A stretch of 64,000 nucleotides of DNA from positions 372,001 to 436,000 of the forward strand of contig NZ_JAUSTJ010000002.1 in the NCBI RefSeq assembly GCF_030812785.1. The letters run 5' to 3'. Each line of letters begins with the position of its first letter. Within the stretch, counting starts at the first letter, position 1. This document shows, piece after piece, positions 25,504 to 34,497 of this stretch. Made by a program: the position numbers and the translations under genes. A model generated the notes under the pieces. That model saw only the letters and a list, made by a program, of their open reading frames with translations. It did not search any database and was not told the DNA's origin. The stretch comes from Sphingomonas kyeonggiensis (GTDB lineage Bacteria; Pseudomonadota; Alphaproteobacteria; Sphingomonadales; Sphingomonadaceae).

Positions 25504-26892
25504 GTGACTCAGGTTCAGGCCTTGGATCGGGACGGAATGGAAGCTGCGGTTGCCAAGGCTTGGTCGCATGTGCGCGCTAATCTGCGGCGCTCTGCGGGCC
25601 AGCGCCTGTTCGACCAGTGGCTCAAGCCGGTCGTCCTGATCGAAGGCAGCAATGCCGATGTGGTCCGTCTTGGCCTGCCCTCGGCGTTCATGACGCAGTG
25701 GGTGAAGAACCACTATGCCGAGCGGCTGCTGCTCGAGTTCCGGGGCCAGATCCCGGCGGTGCGCGCCGTGTCGATCGAAACGGTGGCGGAAGAGCCCAAG
25801 CGCGTCCTGAGCGCGGCACCGGCGGCGCCGGTTGCCGATTCGGCGCCGGTGGCGGCCGCCGCGGTCGAGCGCCCGCAGTTCGACCAGCGCTTCACCTTCG
25901 AGCGATTCGTCATCGACGCGACCAACCGCGTCGCCTGCAACGCCGCCAAGGCGATGGCGCAGCCGGGCGCGCCGCAGTTCAGCCCGCTCTACCTCCATGC
26001 CGGCACGGGCCAGGGCAAGACGCACCTGATGTACGCGATCGGTCATGCGTTCCTGGATGCGAATCCGGAAGCGACCGCGATCTACGTGACCGCCGAGCGC
26101 TTCATGTTCGAGTTCGTGCAGGCATTGCGCAACAAGGACACCCACGCGTTCAAGGCGCGGCTGCGCTCGGTCGATCTGCTGATGATCGACGACCTGCAGT
26201 TCATCGGCGGCAAGGACGCGACGCAGCAGGAATTCTTCCACACGGTCAACGAGTTCATGTCCTCGGGCAAGCGACTCGTGATCGCCGCCGATCGTGCGCC
26301 CCAGGCGCTCGAGGGCTTCGAGCCGCGCCTGGCCGGCCGTCTCGGCTCGGGCCTGGTCGCCGACATCAAGCCGGCCGAGCTCGAACTGCGCCGCGCGATC
26401 GTCGGCCGCAAGCTGCTCGACATGCCGGCGGTGAGCATGCCGCACGAGGTGATGGACCTGCTCGCCGCGCGAATCACCACCAATGTCCGCGAGCTCGAGG
26501 GTGCGCTCAACCGTCTGGTCGCCTATGCCCAGCTCAACAGCGAAGTGATCACGATCGACTTCGCCACCAATGTGCTCGGCGAAGTGCTGCGCTCGGCCCA
26601 GCGCCGAATCACGATCGACGAGATCCAGCGCGCGGTCTCGGCGCATTTCGAGGTGAAGCAGATCGACCTGATCTCCGAGCGCCGCGCCGTGGCGATCGCC
26701 CGGCCGCGCCAGATCGCGATGTATCTGGCCAAGCGGCTGACCACGCGCTCGCTGCCGGAGATCGGGCGGAAGTTCGGCAATCGCGACCATTCGACCGTGA
26801 TCCACGCGGTGAAGCGCATCGAGGATTTGCGCGCCAAGGACGTGGAGATCGACACCGCCGTGCGCACGCTGATGCGCACGCTGGAGGGCTAA
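25504..26892 (+). CDS. dnaA: Chromosomal replication initiator protein DnaA
   Basis: The protein has 462 residues from a GTG start. Domain I is at about 1-85 (AVAKAWSHVRANLRRSAGQR), with a short Ala/Pro linker. The AAA+ core has Walker A AGTGQGKTHL (about 165; Gln where most have Leu) and Walker B LLMIDDLQFI (about 227). Domain IV has ARPRQIAMYLAKRLT and GNRDHSTVIHA, which binds DnaA boxes. The frame is open upstream to 25246, but the GTG is preferred for AGGAGGGG 9 bases before it and the expected N-terminus. The six nearby GANTC sites suggest methylation-dependent control. Confidence 0.95.
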   Translation: MTQVQALDRDGMEAAVAKAWSHVRANLRRSAGQRLFDQWLKPVVLIEGSNADVVRLGLPSAFMTQWVKNHYAERLLLEFRGQIPAVRAVSIETVAEEPKRVLSAAPAAPVADSAPVAAAAVERPQFDQRFTFERFVIDATNRVACNAAKAMAQPGAPQFSPLYLHAGTGQGKTHLMYAIGHAFLDANPEATAIYVTAERFMFEFVQALRNKDTHAFKARLRSVDLLMIDDLQFIGGKDATQQEFFHTVNEFMSSGKRLVIAADRAPQALEGFEPRLAGRLGSGLVADIKPAELELRRAIVGRKLLDMPAVSMPHEVMDLLAARITTNVRELEGALNRLVAYAQLNSEVITIDFATNVLGEVLRSAQRRITIDEIQRAVSAHFEVKQIDLISERRAVAIARPRQIAMYLAKRLTTRSLPEIGRKFGNRDHSTVIHAVKRIEDLRAKDVEIDTAVRTLMRTLEG

Positions 26893-26987
26893 CAGGCTGT
26901 AATCCCGCTCCTTTCAGGGGCGGGCGGGGTGGAGGAGCTGAGAGCGGGGCAACGCAGATCGGTCACGCCTCCACCCTTCAAAACGGA

Positions 26988-27021
26988 AAGGCCGGGGCTC
27001 CCAGGGAGCTCCGGCCTTTTT
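26988..27021 (+). terminator. Terminator between dnaA and the convergent CAP-domain gene
   Basis: AAGGCCGGGGCTCC and GGAGCTCCGGCCTT form a long stem with loop CAG, followed by TTT on the plus strand. The A residues before the stem could let it act on the minus strand as well. Confidence 0.88.
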
Positions 27022-27050
27022 GTCTAGACATAAGCGGGATACGGTTTCCC

Positions 27051-28088
27051 TCAGGGCACCAGCCGGAAATAATAGCTGTAGTTGCGCGCGGCGCCGCCAA
27101 CGACGACGTTGCTGATCGTCACGTCATAGGTCGTGTTCGCCGCGAGCCCGGACACGCTCCATTGCAGGTTGTTGGGCAGGCCATAGCCTTCATTGTCGAA
27201 CGAGATGTTCGACACGGTGAGCGCCGCGCCGCCGCGGACGCGGACGGCGATCGTCGCACCCGAGAAATTGACCTGCTGGTTGGAGCCGAAGTTCGAGCTC
27301 TTGTTGGCGATCACCCCGAAGGAGAGCAGCGCCCCGTTCTCGAAATAGCGCGCCGGGTAATCCTCGAACGGATAGGCGACATAGTCGGGCAGCGGACCGG
27401 CGGTGTTCTGGGTGGAATTGATCACCTTGATCGAGGCGCCGTCGGCCCGGTTATTCGTCTGCCACACTCCGGCGACGCGGCCATAGGCGATGGTCGAGAG
27501 GAAGGGGTAGAGCAGCCAGCGGCGATGGCCGATATTGTTCGCGGTGATGTTGTTGGTGTCGGTGAGCCAGCCGATCAGGATGTCGGCATCCTGCGAATAG
27601 CGCAGCCCGCCCGTGCCCAGATAGATGTTGCTCTGCCCTGCCGCGGTGGCGCCAGCGCTGGTGTAGCAGTTCCAGCTGCTTGGCGGGAAATGGCTGAGCG
27701 CGCCATTGGCGGCCATCATCAGCGCCGATTGCTGGACGGCGGGCTCGTCGGCCGAGGCATAGGTGACGGCGGGCAGGCGGTGATGTGCGCGGATATCGTT
27801 GAGCGTCGCCAGCACGCGCGCGCCGACCTCGGCCTTGAGCGTGCCCGCCTGGCAGGCGGCGATGTTCGGCTGGGCGCTGTAGAGCAAGGCGACCGAGCTG
27901 AGGAAATCGGAGCCGGTGGCGGGCTCGTTGCTGGTCGGGGTGGGGGTTGCCGTCGGCGAAGGCGTGGGCGTCGTGGTGGGCGTGGGGGTCGGCGTCGGCG
28001 TGACGACGGTGCCGCCGTCCGAGCCTCCGCCGCCGCTGCAGGCCGCGATCGCGCTCCCGAGAAGAAGCAGGGGGATCAGTCTACGCAT
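27051..28088 (-). CDS. CAP/SCP-domain lipoprotein
   Basis: The protein has 345 residues. The lipoprotein signal ends IAAC (Cys at about residue 17). A Pro-Thr-rich linker (PTPTPTPTTTPTPSP) follows, then a CAP domain with His residues in IRAHHRLPAVTY and ANGALSHFPP, and NIGHRRWLLYPF. The C-terminal about 90 residues are beta-rich (TIAVRVRGGAALTVSN). CAP proteins bind sterols or lipids, or act as proteases; the bacterial role is unknown. GGAGAG precedes the ATG. Confidence 0.85.
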   Translation of the reverse strand: MRRLIPLLLLGSAIAACSGGGGSDGGTVVTPTPTPTPTTTPTPSPTATPTPTSNEPATGSDFLSSVALLYSAQPNIAACQAGTLKAEVGARVLATLNDIRAHHRLPAVTYASADEPAVQQSALMMAANGALSHFPPSSWNCYTSAGATAAGQSNIYLGTGGLRYSQDADILIGWLTDTNNITANNIGHRRWLLYPFLSTIAYGRVAGVWQTNNRADGASIKVINSTQNTAGPLPDYVAYPFEDYPARYFENGALLSFGVIANKSSNFGSNQQVNFSGATIAVRVRGGAALTVSNISFDNEGYGLPNNLQWSVSGLAANTTYDVTISNVVVGGAARNYSYYFRLVP

Positions 28089-28192
28089 CAAGCACTCTCC
28101 GGCACAGAAACCCGGCGGTACCTGTAACTGTTCCCTCCTTGGAGTTCGGTAAATTCCGGGGAGGGAAGTGCCTTTGCATGCGCTTTTCTATC

Positions 28193-28218
28193 GTCATCCC
28201 CGCCTTCGCGGGGATGAC
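28193..28218. repeat. REP-like single hairpin
   Basis: GTCATCCCCGC-CTTC-GCGGGGATGAC is a perfect 11-base stem. It lies between the trpS stop and the CAP-domain gene. Confidence 0.85.
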
Positions 28219-28237
28219 GAAGCAGTAAGGGTGGGGA

Positions 28238-29227
28238 TTAAACCTGCAACCCGACCGCCTTCTGCGCGGCGAGCAGCGTCGGTGCGGCGAGTTCGCTTGC
28301 GCGCGCCGCACCCTTGGCGAGCTGCGCGCCGACGGCCTCGCGGTCGCCCAGCAGCTGGTTGAGCCGCGCGCGCACCGGCGAGAGCGTCGCGATGGCGAGG
28401 TCGGCCAGGGCCGGCTTGAACGACCCGAAGCCCTGGCCGGCGAACTCGGCGATCACCGACTGGGGATCGCGGTCCGACAGCGCGGCGAAGATCGTCACCA
28501 GGTTCTTCGCCTCGGGCCGCTCGGCGAGCGCGTCGAACGAATCGGGCAGCGGCTCGGGATCGGTCTTCGCCTTCCTGAACTTCTGCGCGATCGTATCGTC
28601 ATCGTCGGACAGGTTGATGCGCGACAGGTCCGAGGGATCGGACTTGGACATCTTGGCGCTGCCGTCGCGCAGCGACATGATCCGCGGTGCGGCCTTGGAG
28701 ATGAACGGCTCGGGCAGCGGGAAGAGATCGACCTCATAGTCGGTGTTGAACTTGGTGGCGATGTCGCGGGCCAGCTCGAGATGCTGCTTCTGGTCCTCAC
28801 CCACCGGGACGTGCGTCGCCTTGTAGACGAGGACGTCCGCCGCCTGGAGCACCGGATAGGTGAACAGGCCGACGGACGCTCCTTCACGATTCTTGCCCGC
28901 CTTGTCCTTCCACTGGGTCATGCGGTTCAGCCAGCCCATGCGCGCGGTGCCGTTGAGGATCCAGCACAGCTCGGCATGCGCGGGAACGCGCGCCTGGTTG
29001 AACAGGATGGCGCGATCGTCGACGCCCGACGCCATCAGCGTCGCGGCCATCTCGATCGTCGAATTGGCGAGCTCCTGCGGCGAGATATTGCCCGTCAGCG
29101 CATGGAGATCGGCGAGGAAGAAGAGGCACTCCCCCTGGTCCTGCATCGCCACCCACTGCTTGATCGCCCCGAGATAGTTGCCGAGGTGGAGATTGCCGGT
29201 GGTCTGGATGCCGGAGACGACACGCAT
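28238..29227 (-). CDS. trpS: Tryptophanyl-tRNA synthetase
   Basis: The protein has 329 residues. Class Ic synthetase: MRVVSGIQTTGNLHLGNYLG holds the HIGH-equivalent, and KMSKSDPSD is the KMSKS loop (about residue 200). The third ATG in the frame is chosen because GGAAGG lies 7 bases before it and the family starts there. It follows murJ on the same strand but is separated by 246 bases with a REP pair, so it may have its own promoter. Confidence 0.95.
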   Translation of the reverse strand: MRVVSGIQTTGNLHLGNYLGAIKQWVAMQDQGECLFFLADLHALTGNISPQELANSTIEMAATLMASGVDDRAILFNQARVPAHAELCWILNGTARMGWLNRMTQWKDKAGKNREGASVGLFTYPVLQAADVLVYKATHVPVGEDQKQHLELARDIATKFNTDYEVDLFPLPEPFISKAAPRIMSLRDGSAKMSKSDPSDLSRINLSDDDDTIAQKFRKAKTDPEPLPDSFDALAERPEAKNLVTIFAALSDRDPQSVIAEFAGQGFGSFKPALADLAIATLSPVRARLNQLLGDREAVGAQLAKGAARASELAAPTLLAAQKAVGLQV

Positions 29228-29367
29228 GTTCATTCCTTCCACGCCCGGGCTGACCGTTCGGCCTTTGGACGGGCCGCGGGTCCGAGACGGCGGGGACGCA
29301 GCCGCACGATGATGTCAGGGACGGGGGCGTCCTAGTCGAAGGGTATCGCGAGGGTAAGACCTATTCC

Positions 29368-29447
29368 GTCATCCCGGCGAAAGCCGGGATCTCAGGCGAA
29401 GGCGCAGGGAAGGAGCCGCACGAGATCCCGACTTTCGTCGGGATGAC
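29368..29447. repeat. REP-like inverted repeat pair
   Basis: GTCATCCCGGCGAAAGCCGG then GATCTC pairs with GAGATCCCGACTTTCGTCGG then GATGAC. It lies between murJ and trpS. The right arm carries two substitutions (ACTTTCGT), a compensatory G-C to A-T pair. Confidence 0.85.
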
Positions 29448-29473
29448 GGCTTGGGGTGGAGGGCGATTAGGGG

Positions 29474-31042
29474 TCAGACGCGCCTGCGTCGCACCAATGC
29501 CTTGAGGTCCGAAACCCGGAAAGCCCGCGTCACGAAACAGGCGACGGCATAGATCGCCACGCCGGCGCCGACCAGCACCACCAGTGCCGCGTAACGCTGC
29601 CAGAGCTGTCCGCTCAGCCACGGATCGAGCAGCCGGTCGAAGCCGAAGATCGCGGCGCCCATCAGCAGCGCGGCGAGCGCGAGGCGGGGGAGGCGGCGCT
29701 TGAGCTGGGCGTCGGCGATGAAATGGCCGCGCTTCCGCAACTCGGCATAGAGCATCCAGACATTGACGGTGGACGACAGCGCGGTCGCCAGCGGCGGGCC
29801 GATATGGCCGATCAGCGGGATCAGCGCGAGATTGGCGACGATGTTCACCGCAACCGAGATGGTGGCGAAACGCACCGGGGTCTTCGTGTCCTGCCGTGCG
29901 TAGAAGCCGGGGGTGAGCACCTTGACCAGCACATAGCTGGGCAGGCCGATCGAGAAGCCGGCCAGCGCCCAGGCGCACTTCACTGTGTCGTCGGCGGTGA
30001 AGTGGCCGTACTGGAACAGCCCGCGGACGATCGGCTCGGCGGCGACGATCAGCGCGACCATCGCGGGCAGGGTGAGGAACAGCGCCAGCTCCATGCCGCG
30101 ATTCTGCGTCTCCATCGCCTCCGCCTCCTTGCCGGCACCGAGCAGGCGCGAGACGGTGGGGAGCAGGATGGTGCCGAGGCCGATGCCGATCATGCCGAGC
30201 GGCAACTGGTTGAGCCGGTCCGCGTAGTAGATGAACGAGATCGAGCCCTCGCCGAGCAGATAGCCGGAGAGCGCGGTGGAGATGACGAGGTTGAGCTGGA
30301 CCGCCCCGGCGCCGAGCGCGGCGGGGAGGATCAGCTTCATCAGCCTTTTCACCTCGGGATCGAGCCGGGGCAGGCGGGGGCGCAGCGACACGCCGGCGGC
30401 GCGGCAGGCGAACCACAGCCAGAGCAGCTGGATCAGGCCGCCGATCGGGATCGAGATCGCCTGGGCGCGCGCCGTCTCCTCGGGCGTGCCGTGGAAGACG
30501 AACAGGGCGGTCACCATCGCGACGTTGAGCAGGATCGGCGCGGCGGCATTGACCCAGAATTTGTCGAGCGAATTGAGCAGGCCGCCGAGCAGGGAGGCCA
30601 GGCAGATCAGCATCAGATAGGGGATGGTGATCCGGCTCAGCTCGACCGCGAAGGCGAATTGCTCGTGCGTCGGCGCCTGTTTGTGGAAGCCGCCCGAGAG
30701 CAAGGCGGTGAGCGGCCATGCGGCGGCGAGCATCACCACCGTCATCACCGCCAGGAAGGTGAACAGCACCGCCAGGGTGCGCTCGGCGAAGTCGAAGGCC
30801 GGCCCGCGCTCGCCGTCATGCTCGGCGAGCTTGCGGTTGAACATCGGGATGAACGCCGAGGAGAAGGCCCCTTCCGCGAAGAAGGCGCGAAACATGTTGG
30901 GCAGACGGAAGGCGACGAGGAACGCGTCCGAGGCGAAATTCGCGCCGACATAGCGCGCCTGGAGCGAATCGCGGACCAGCGCGAGGATGCGGCTGGCGAG
31001 GGTGAGCCCGCCGACCGAGCCGAGGCTGCGGGCGAGCTTCAT
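29474..31042 (-). CDS. murJ: Lipid II flippase MurJ
   Basis: The protein has 522 residues and about 14 membrane helices. The N-terminal LARSLGSVGGLTLASRILAL then VRDSLQARYVGA, the pattern FAEGAFSSAFIPMF (about residue 58), and PIVRGLFQYGHF are typical MviN/MurJ blocks. It moves lipid-linked peptidoglycan precursor across the inner membrane. It lies downstream of secB on the same strand with a REP pair between. Confidence 0.95.
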   Translation of the reverse strand: MKLARSLGSVGGLTLASRILALVRDSLQARYVGANFASDAFLVAFRLPNMFRAFFAEGAFSSAFIPMFNRKLAEHDGERGPAFDFAERTLAVLFTFLAVMTVVMLAAAWPLTALLSGGFHKQAPTHEQFAFAVELSRITIPYLMLICLASLLGGLLNSLDKFWVNAAAPILLNVAMVTALFVFHGTPEETARAQAISIPIGGLIQLLWLWFACRAAGVSLRPRLPRLDPEVKRLMKLILPAALGAGAVQLNLVISTALSGYLLGEGSISFIYYADRLNQLPLGMIGIGLGTILLPTVSRLLGAGKEAEAMETQNRGMELALFLTLPAMVALIVAAEPIVRGLFQYGHFTADDTVKCAWALAGFSIGLPSYVLVKVLTPGFYARQDTKTPVRFATISVAVNIVANLALIPLIGHIGPPLATALSSTVNVWMLYAELRKRGHFIADAQLKRRLPRLALAALLMGAAIFGFDRLLDPWLSGQLWQRYAALVVLVGAGVAIYAVACFVTRAFRVSDLKALVRRRRV

Positions 31043-31051
31043 GCCGCTTCC

Positions 31052-31157
31052 GTCATCCCCGCGAAAGCGGGGACCCAGCTCGGAGAGAGGCCGCGAGCAA
31101 CCGCGGCAGTGCCGGTGGATAGTACGGGAGATGGGCCCCCGCTTTCGCGGGGGTGAC
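31052..31157. repeat. REP-like inverted repeat pair
   Basis: GTCATCCCCGCGAAAGCGGG then GACCCA pairs with GGGCCCCCGCTTTCGCGGGG then GTGAC. The two arms are separated by about 50 bases. It lies between secB and murJ, starting 9 bases upstream of the murJ ATG. Confidence 0.85.
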
Positions 31158-31195
31158 GATCAGGGGTCACGAGGCCCAGTCTCCCGACTATCGGA

Positions 31196-31708
31196 TCAGG
31201 CTTCGCCTGCCACTTCGCCGGTCAGGCCCGACTCGTTGGCCGCGCGCTGCTGGAGATAGATGCCGCCGAAATCGATCGGCTCGAGCATCAGCGGCGGGAA
31301 GCCGCCGTCGCGCACCGCGTCGGCCAGCACGCGGCGGGCGAACGGGAAGAGCAGGCGCGGGGCCTCGCCGAGCAGGAAGCCGTCGAGCGCCTCGCCCTCG
31401 GGCACGTTGCGGATGCCGAACAGGCCGGCGTACGACAGGTCGACGATGAACGCGGTCTGGCTCTCGGCGGTGGCGCGCACTTCGATCTTGAGCACGACTT
31501 CGAACACCTCGTCGGCGACCTTGCCCGAGCCGATGTTGAACTGCACGTCGATCGCAGGCGCGGTCTGGCTCTGGAAGATGGCCGGGGCGTTCGGATTCTC
31601 GAACGAGAAGTCCTTCACATATTGCGACAGCAGGCCGGCGGCCGGGGTGGTGTCCTCACCGTTGGCTGCGGGCTCGCCGAATCCGGCGATCGTGTCGTTC
31701 TCGGCCAT
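31196..31708 (-). CDS. secB: Protein-export chaperone SecB
   Basis: The protein has 170 residues. It keeps preproteins unfolded and hands them to SecA. Core blocks are SQYVKDFSFENPNAP, VFEVVLKIEVRA, LSYAGLFGIRNVPE, LLFPFARRVLADAVRDGGFP and PIDFGGIYLQQ. It diverges from the Tim44-domain gene, a frequent alphaproteobacterial arrangement. Confidence 0.96.
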   Translation of the reverse strand: MAENDTIAGFGEPAANGEDTTPAAGLLSQYVKDFSFENPNAPAIFQSQTAPAIDVQFNIGSGKVADEVFEVVLKIEVRATAESQTAFIVDLSYAGLFGIRNVPEGEALDGFLLGEAPRLLFPFARRVLADAVRDGGFPPLMLEPIDFGGIYLQQRAANESGLTGEVAGEA

Positions 31709-31783
31709 TACAAAATCCTCTTTTCGGAAAGTTTCGCGCTATTGAAGCGTTGGATCGGCTGCGCGCCTAGCAGGCGGGCGCAA

Positions 31784-31823
31784 CGGTTTCAATTGCCCCC
31801 GGTTTTGGCCGGATTTGAAACCG
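31784..31823. promoter_or_regulatory. Nested inverted repeat in secB/Tim44 divergent region
   Basis: Outer arms CGGTTTCAA (31784-31792) and TTGAAACCG (31815-31823) are perfect. Inside is CCGG-TTTTGG-CCGG. The structure lies between the two divergent starts and may be an operator or a leader structure. Confidence 0.45.
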
Positions 31824-31868
31824 GCGCCGCTTGGGCCTATGTTAACCGGCGAAGCGTTTGGAGGCGTA

Positions 31869-32513
31869 GTGTACACGATAATCCTGTTCGCAATGGTGGC
31901 CGGCTTTTTGGCACTCCGACTCTATGCCGTGCTCGGCAAGCGCACCGGCCATGAGCAGGCATTGCCCAAGCCGAGCGAGGAGCGCGTGGCGGTGCCGCCT
32001 GCGGCCCGCACCATCGACCAGACCCCCGACGTGCGCGAAGCCAGCGCCCGGGTGATCGGCAACGGTGCGGAATCGGGCCTGAAGGCCGTGATCGCCGCCG
32101 ATTCCAGCTTCGACGTCGCCCAGTTCGTCGATGGCGCCAAGAGCGCGTACAAGATGATCCTCGAGGCCTTCTGGAAGGGCGACGAAGAGACGCTGGCCTG
32201 GCTGGTGGAGGACGATGTCCGCGCCGGCTTCGCCCAGGCGATCGCCGACCGCAAGGCCGCCGGCCATGTGCTGGACAACCGGCTGGTCGCGATCGAGCGC
32301 GCGCTGATCTCGGACGCCGTGGTGGAGGGCAAGACCGCCCGCATCACCGTGCGCTTCGATGCCGATATCGCCGCGGTGACCCGTGATGCCGAGGGCAATG
32401 TGGTCGCCGGTTCGCTGAGCGACGCAGTCGAGACCCACGACATCTGGACCTTCGCGCGGAACCTGCGCAGCGACGATCCCAACTGGAAGCTCGTCGAGAC
32501 CGACGAAGCCTGA
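31869..32513 (+). CDS. Tim44/TimA-domain membrane-anchored protein
   Basis: The protein has 214 residues from a GTG at 31869 with GGAGG close upstream. One N-terminal membrane helix (YTIILFAMVAGFLALRLY), a linker, then the Tim44-like domain (FDVAQFVDGAKSAYKMILEA ... FWKGDEETLAWLV, and VVEGKTARITVRFDADIAAV). Bacterial homologues of mitochondrial Tim44 are linked with the envelope or respiratory complexes. It is followed at 11 bases by mltA, so the two are co-transcribed with smr. Confidence 0.88.
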   Translation: MYTIILFAMVAGFLALRLYAVLGKRTGHEQALPKPSEERVAVPPAARTIDQTPDVREASARVIGNGAESGLKAVIAADSSFDVAQFVDGAKSAYKMILEAFWKGDEETLAWLVEDDVRAGFAQAIADRKAAGHVLDNRLVAIERALISDAVVEGKTARITVRFDADIAAVTRDAEGNVVAGSLSDAVETHDIWTFARNLRSDDPNWKLVETDEA

Positions 32514-32524
32514 AGAGGGCCATT

Positions 32525-33850
32525 ATGCGAATCTGGGGGGGAGTCGCGCTCGCGGCGCTGCTGAGCGCCTGTTCGGGCGGCGTGGTGCCGCATTCGGTCG
32601 AGCCGGGGTATAATCCGCCGCCGCGCAATGTGCCGCGCGAGACGCCGCGCGAGAACCCGCGGATCTCCGAGCCGCATGGCAATCCCGCCGTGCGCCAGCC
32701 GATCCCGGCGACGCCGCTGGCCGCGCTTCCGGCACCGGCCGCGCCTGCCGGCACGCTCACCGCTTCCTCGGCCGGGCTGCTCGCCGGGCCTTCGTTCGAT
32801 TCGCTGCCGCTGAGCGACGACGGCGCGGCGCGCGCGCTGGTCGCCTATCGGCTGAGCTGCCCCTCGCTGGTGCGCCGCACCGATGCGAGCGGGCTGACCC
32901 AGGGGCGCGACTGGCAGGCTTCGTGCGACGCCGCGAAGACCTGGCCCGAGCGCGATGCGCGGGCCTTCTTCGCGCGCTGGTTCGAGACGGTGCAGGTCGC
33001 CGACGGCAAGGCGCAGGCGACCGGCTATTACGAGCCTGAGATCGCCGGATCGCGGCATCGCCGCTCGGGCTATGAAGTGCCGGTCTATGCCAAGCCGGAC
33101 GACATCATCGAAGTCGATCTCGGCCAGTTCTCGGCGGACATGAAGGGCAAGAAGATTCGCGGCCGGGTCGCGGGCAAGACCTTCCTTCCCTATTACGACC
33201 GCAAGGACATCGACCAGGGCGCGCTCGACGGGCGCGGGCTGGAGATCGCCTGGGCGGCGGATCCGATCGAGCTGTTCTTCCTGCAGATCCAGGGATCGGG
33301 ACGGCTGCGCGGGCCGAACGGCGAAGTGATGCGCATCGGTTTCGCCGGGCAGAATGGCCGCGAATATGTCGGCATCGGCGCGCTGATGCGCGAGCGCGGG
33401 CTGCTCCAGCCGGGCAAGGCCTCGATGCAGGGCATCATGGAATATCTCCGCACGCATCCCGAGGAGGGGCGCGACATCATGTGGGAGAACAAGAGCTATG
33501 TGTTCTTCCAGGAGCTGAAGGGGGCGGGGCCGAACGGCTCGCTCGGGCTGCCGGTGACCGGGCAGGTGAGTGCCGCGGTCGATCCCAGGTTCATTCCGCT
33601 GGGCGCGCCGGTGTTCCTCTCGATGGACCGGGCCGAGGCGAACGGGCTGTGGATCGCGCAGGATACCGGCGGGGCGATCAAGGGCAGCAACCGGGTCGAT
33701 ACCTTCTGGGGTGCGGGCGATGACGCGCGGGCGATCGCGGGCGGGATGAATGCGCGCGGCACCGCCTGGCTGCTGCTGCCGGTGGGCACGCTCAGCCGGC
33801 TGGGCGGCGCGCCGATCGCCACGGTGCCGACGCCCAGCCGCCAGCGGTGA
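32525..33850 (+). CDS. mltA: Membrane-bound lytic murein transglycosylase A
   Basis: The protein has 441 residues. Lipobox LLSAC (Cys at about 16), a Pro-rich linker to about 75, then the MltA barrel: TGYYEPEIAGSRHR, WAADPIELFFLQIQGSGRL and GQNGREYVGIG, and the C-terminal 3D domain with aspartates in WIAQDTGGAIKGSNRVDTFW. It cleaves the glycan strands of peptidoglycan with 1,6-anhydro product. It lies between the Tim44-domain gene and smr, with a 4-base overlap with smr. Confidence 0.95.
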   Translation: MRIWGGVALAALLSACSGGVVPHSVEPGYNPPPRNVPRETPRENPRISEPHGNPAVRQPIPATPLAALPAPAAPAGTLTASSAGLLAGPSFDSLPLSDDGAARALVAYRLSCPSLVRRTDASGLTQGRDWQASCDAAKTWPERDARAFFARWFETVQVADGKAQATGYYEPEIAGSRHRRSGYEVPVYAKPDDIIEVDLGQFSADMKGKKIRGRVAGKTFLPYYDRKDIDQGALDGRGLEIAWAADPIELFFLQIQGSGRLRGPNGEVMRIGFAGQNGREYVGIGALMRERGLLQPGKASMQGIMEYLRTHPEEGRDIMWENKSYVFFQELKGAGPNGSLGLPVTGQVSAAVDPRFIPLGAPVFLSMDRAEANGLWIAQDTGGAIKGSNRVDTFWGAGDDARAIAGGMNARGTAWLLLPVGTLSRLGGAPIATVPTPSRQR

Positions 33851-34416
33851 GGCGCCTCGCGCCCGAGGAAGCGGCGCTGTGGAAACGCGTGATCGCCAGC
33901 GTGACGCCGCTCGAGGCGCGTCCGGTCAAGTCGGTCGAGGCGATCGAGAAATCCGCGACGCCTGCGCCTGTTCCGGTGCCGGGGGCGCCCAAGGTGAAGG
34001 GGCGGGTGCCGCCGCCGCGGATTGCCGCACCTGCGCCGGCCAGGCCCGCGCGCGGGCAGGCGGTCAACACGCTCGACGCCTCCTGGGACCGGCGGCTGGG
34101 GCGCGGGCTGGTCTCGCCCGAATCGACCGTCGACCTGCACGGACACACGCTTTCCTCGGCCTATGACCGGCTCGATTTCGGGCTGGAGGCGGCGCTGGCG
34201 CGCGGCGACCGGGTGCTGCTGCTCGTCACCGGCAAGCCGCCGCGGCCGGAATCCGAGCGCCCGCATGCCCGCGGCGCGATCCGCGCGGCGGTGGGCGACT
34301 GGCTCGCCGCATCGCGCTTCTCGGATCGTATCGCTGCCGTAAGAACCGCGCATTCCCGCCACGGCGGGACCGGAGCCCTCTATATAGTCCTGCGTCGGCC
34401 CCGAGAGAAATCTTAA
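33847..34416 (+). CDS. Smr/MutS2-type domain protein
   Basis: The protein has 189 residues and a GTG start overlapping the mltA stop (GTGA). The N-terminal half is Pro-rich and probably disordered. The Smr domain has the STVDLHGHTLSSAYDRL motif (about residue 97), LLVTGKPPR and HSRHGGTGALYIVLRR at the end. Smr domains are nicking endonucleases or bind branched DNA or RNA. Linkage to mltA is conserved in alphaproteobacteria, but the biological role is unknown. Confidence 0.9.
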   Translation: MRRLAPEEAALWKRVIASVTPLEARPVKSVEAIEKSATPAPVPVPGAPKVKGRVPPPRIAAPAPARPARGQAVNTLDASWDRRLGRGLVSPESTVDLHGHTLSSAYDRLDFGLEAALARGDRVLLLVTGKPPRPESERPHARGAIRAAVGDWLAASRFSDRIAAVRTAHSRHGGTGALYIVLRRPREKS

Positions 34417-34497
34417 CCTCTCTCTGCGAATGATCGTCCCCGGGTCGCCGCCGGTTTTTCCGGCCGGCGAGGGATTCTGGGGGACGGGCGGAGCATA

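Noticed and set aside
25617..28127. An 836-codon plus-strand frame overlapping dnaA and the opposite CAP-domain gene
   Set aside because: It is a shifted frame of dnaA continued through a terminator and an opposite gene, with no domain character.
29228..29367. T-box or tryptophan attenuator upstream of trpS
   Set aside because: The leader has short GC hairpins only; no T-box sequence, leader peptide with Trp codons or terminator/antiterminator pair was seen.
23656..31157. CRISPR array
   Set aside because: The repeated palindromes are scattered one by one between genes with no regular spacers; they are REP elements.
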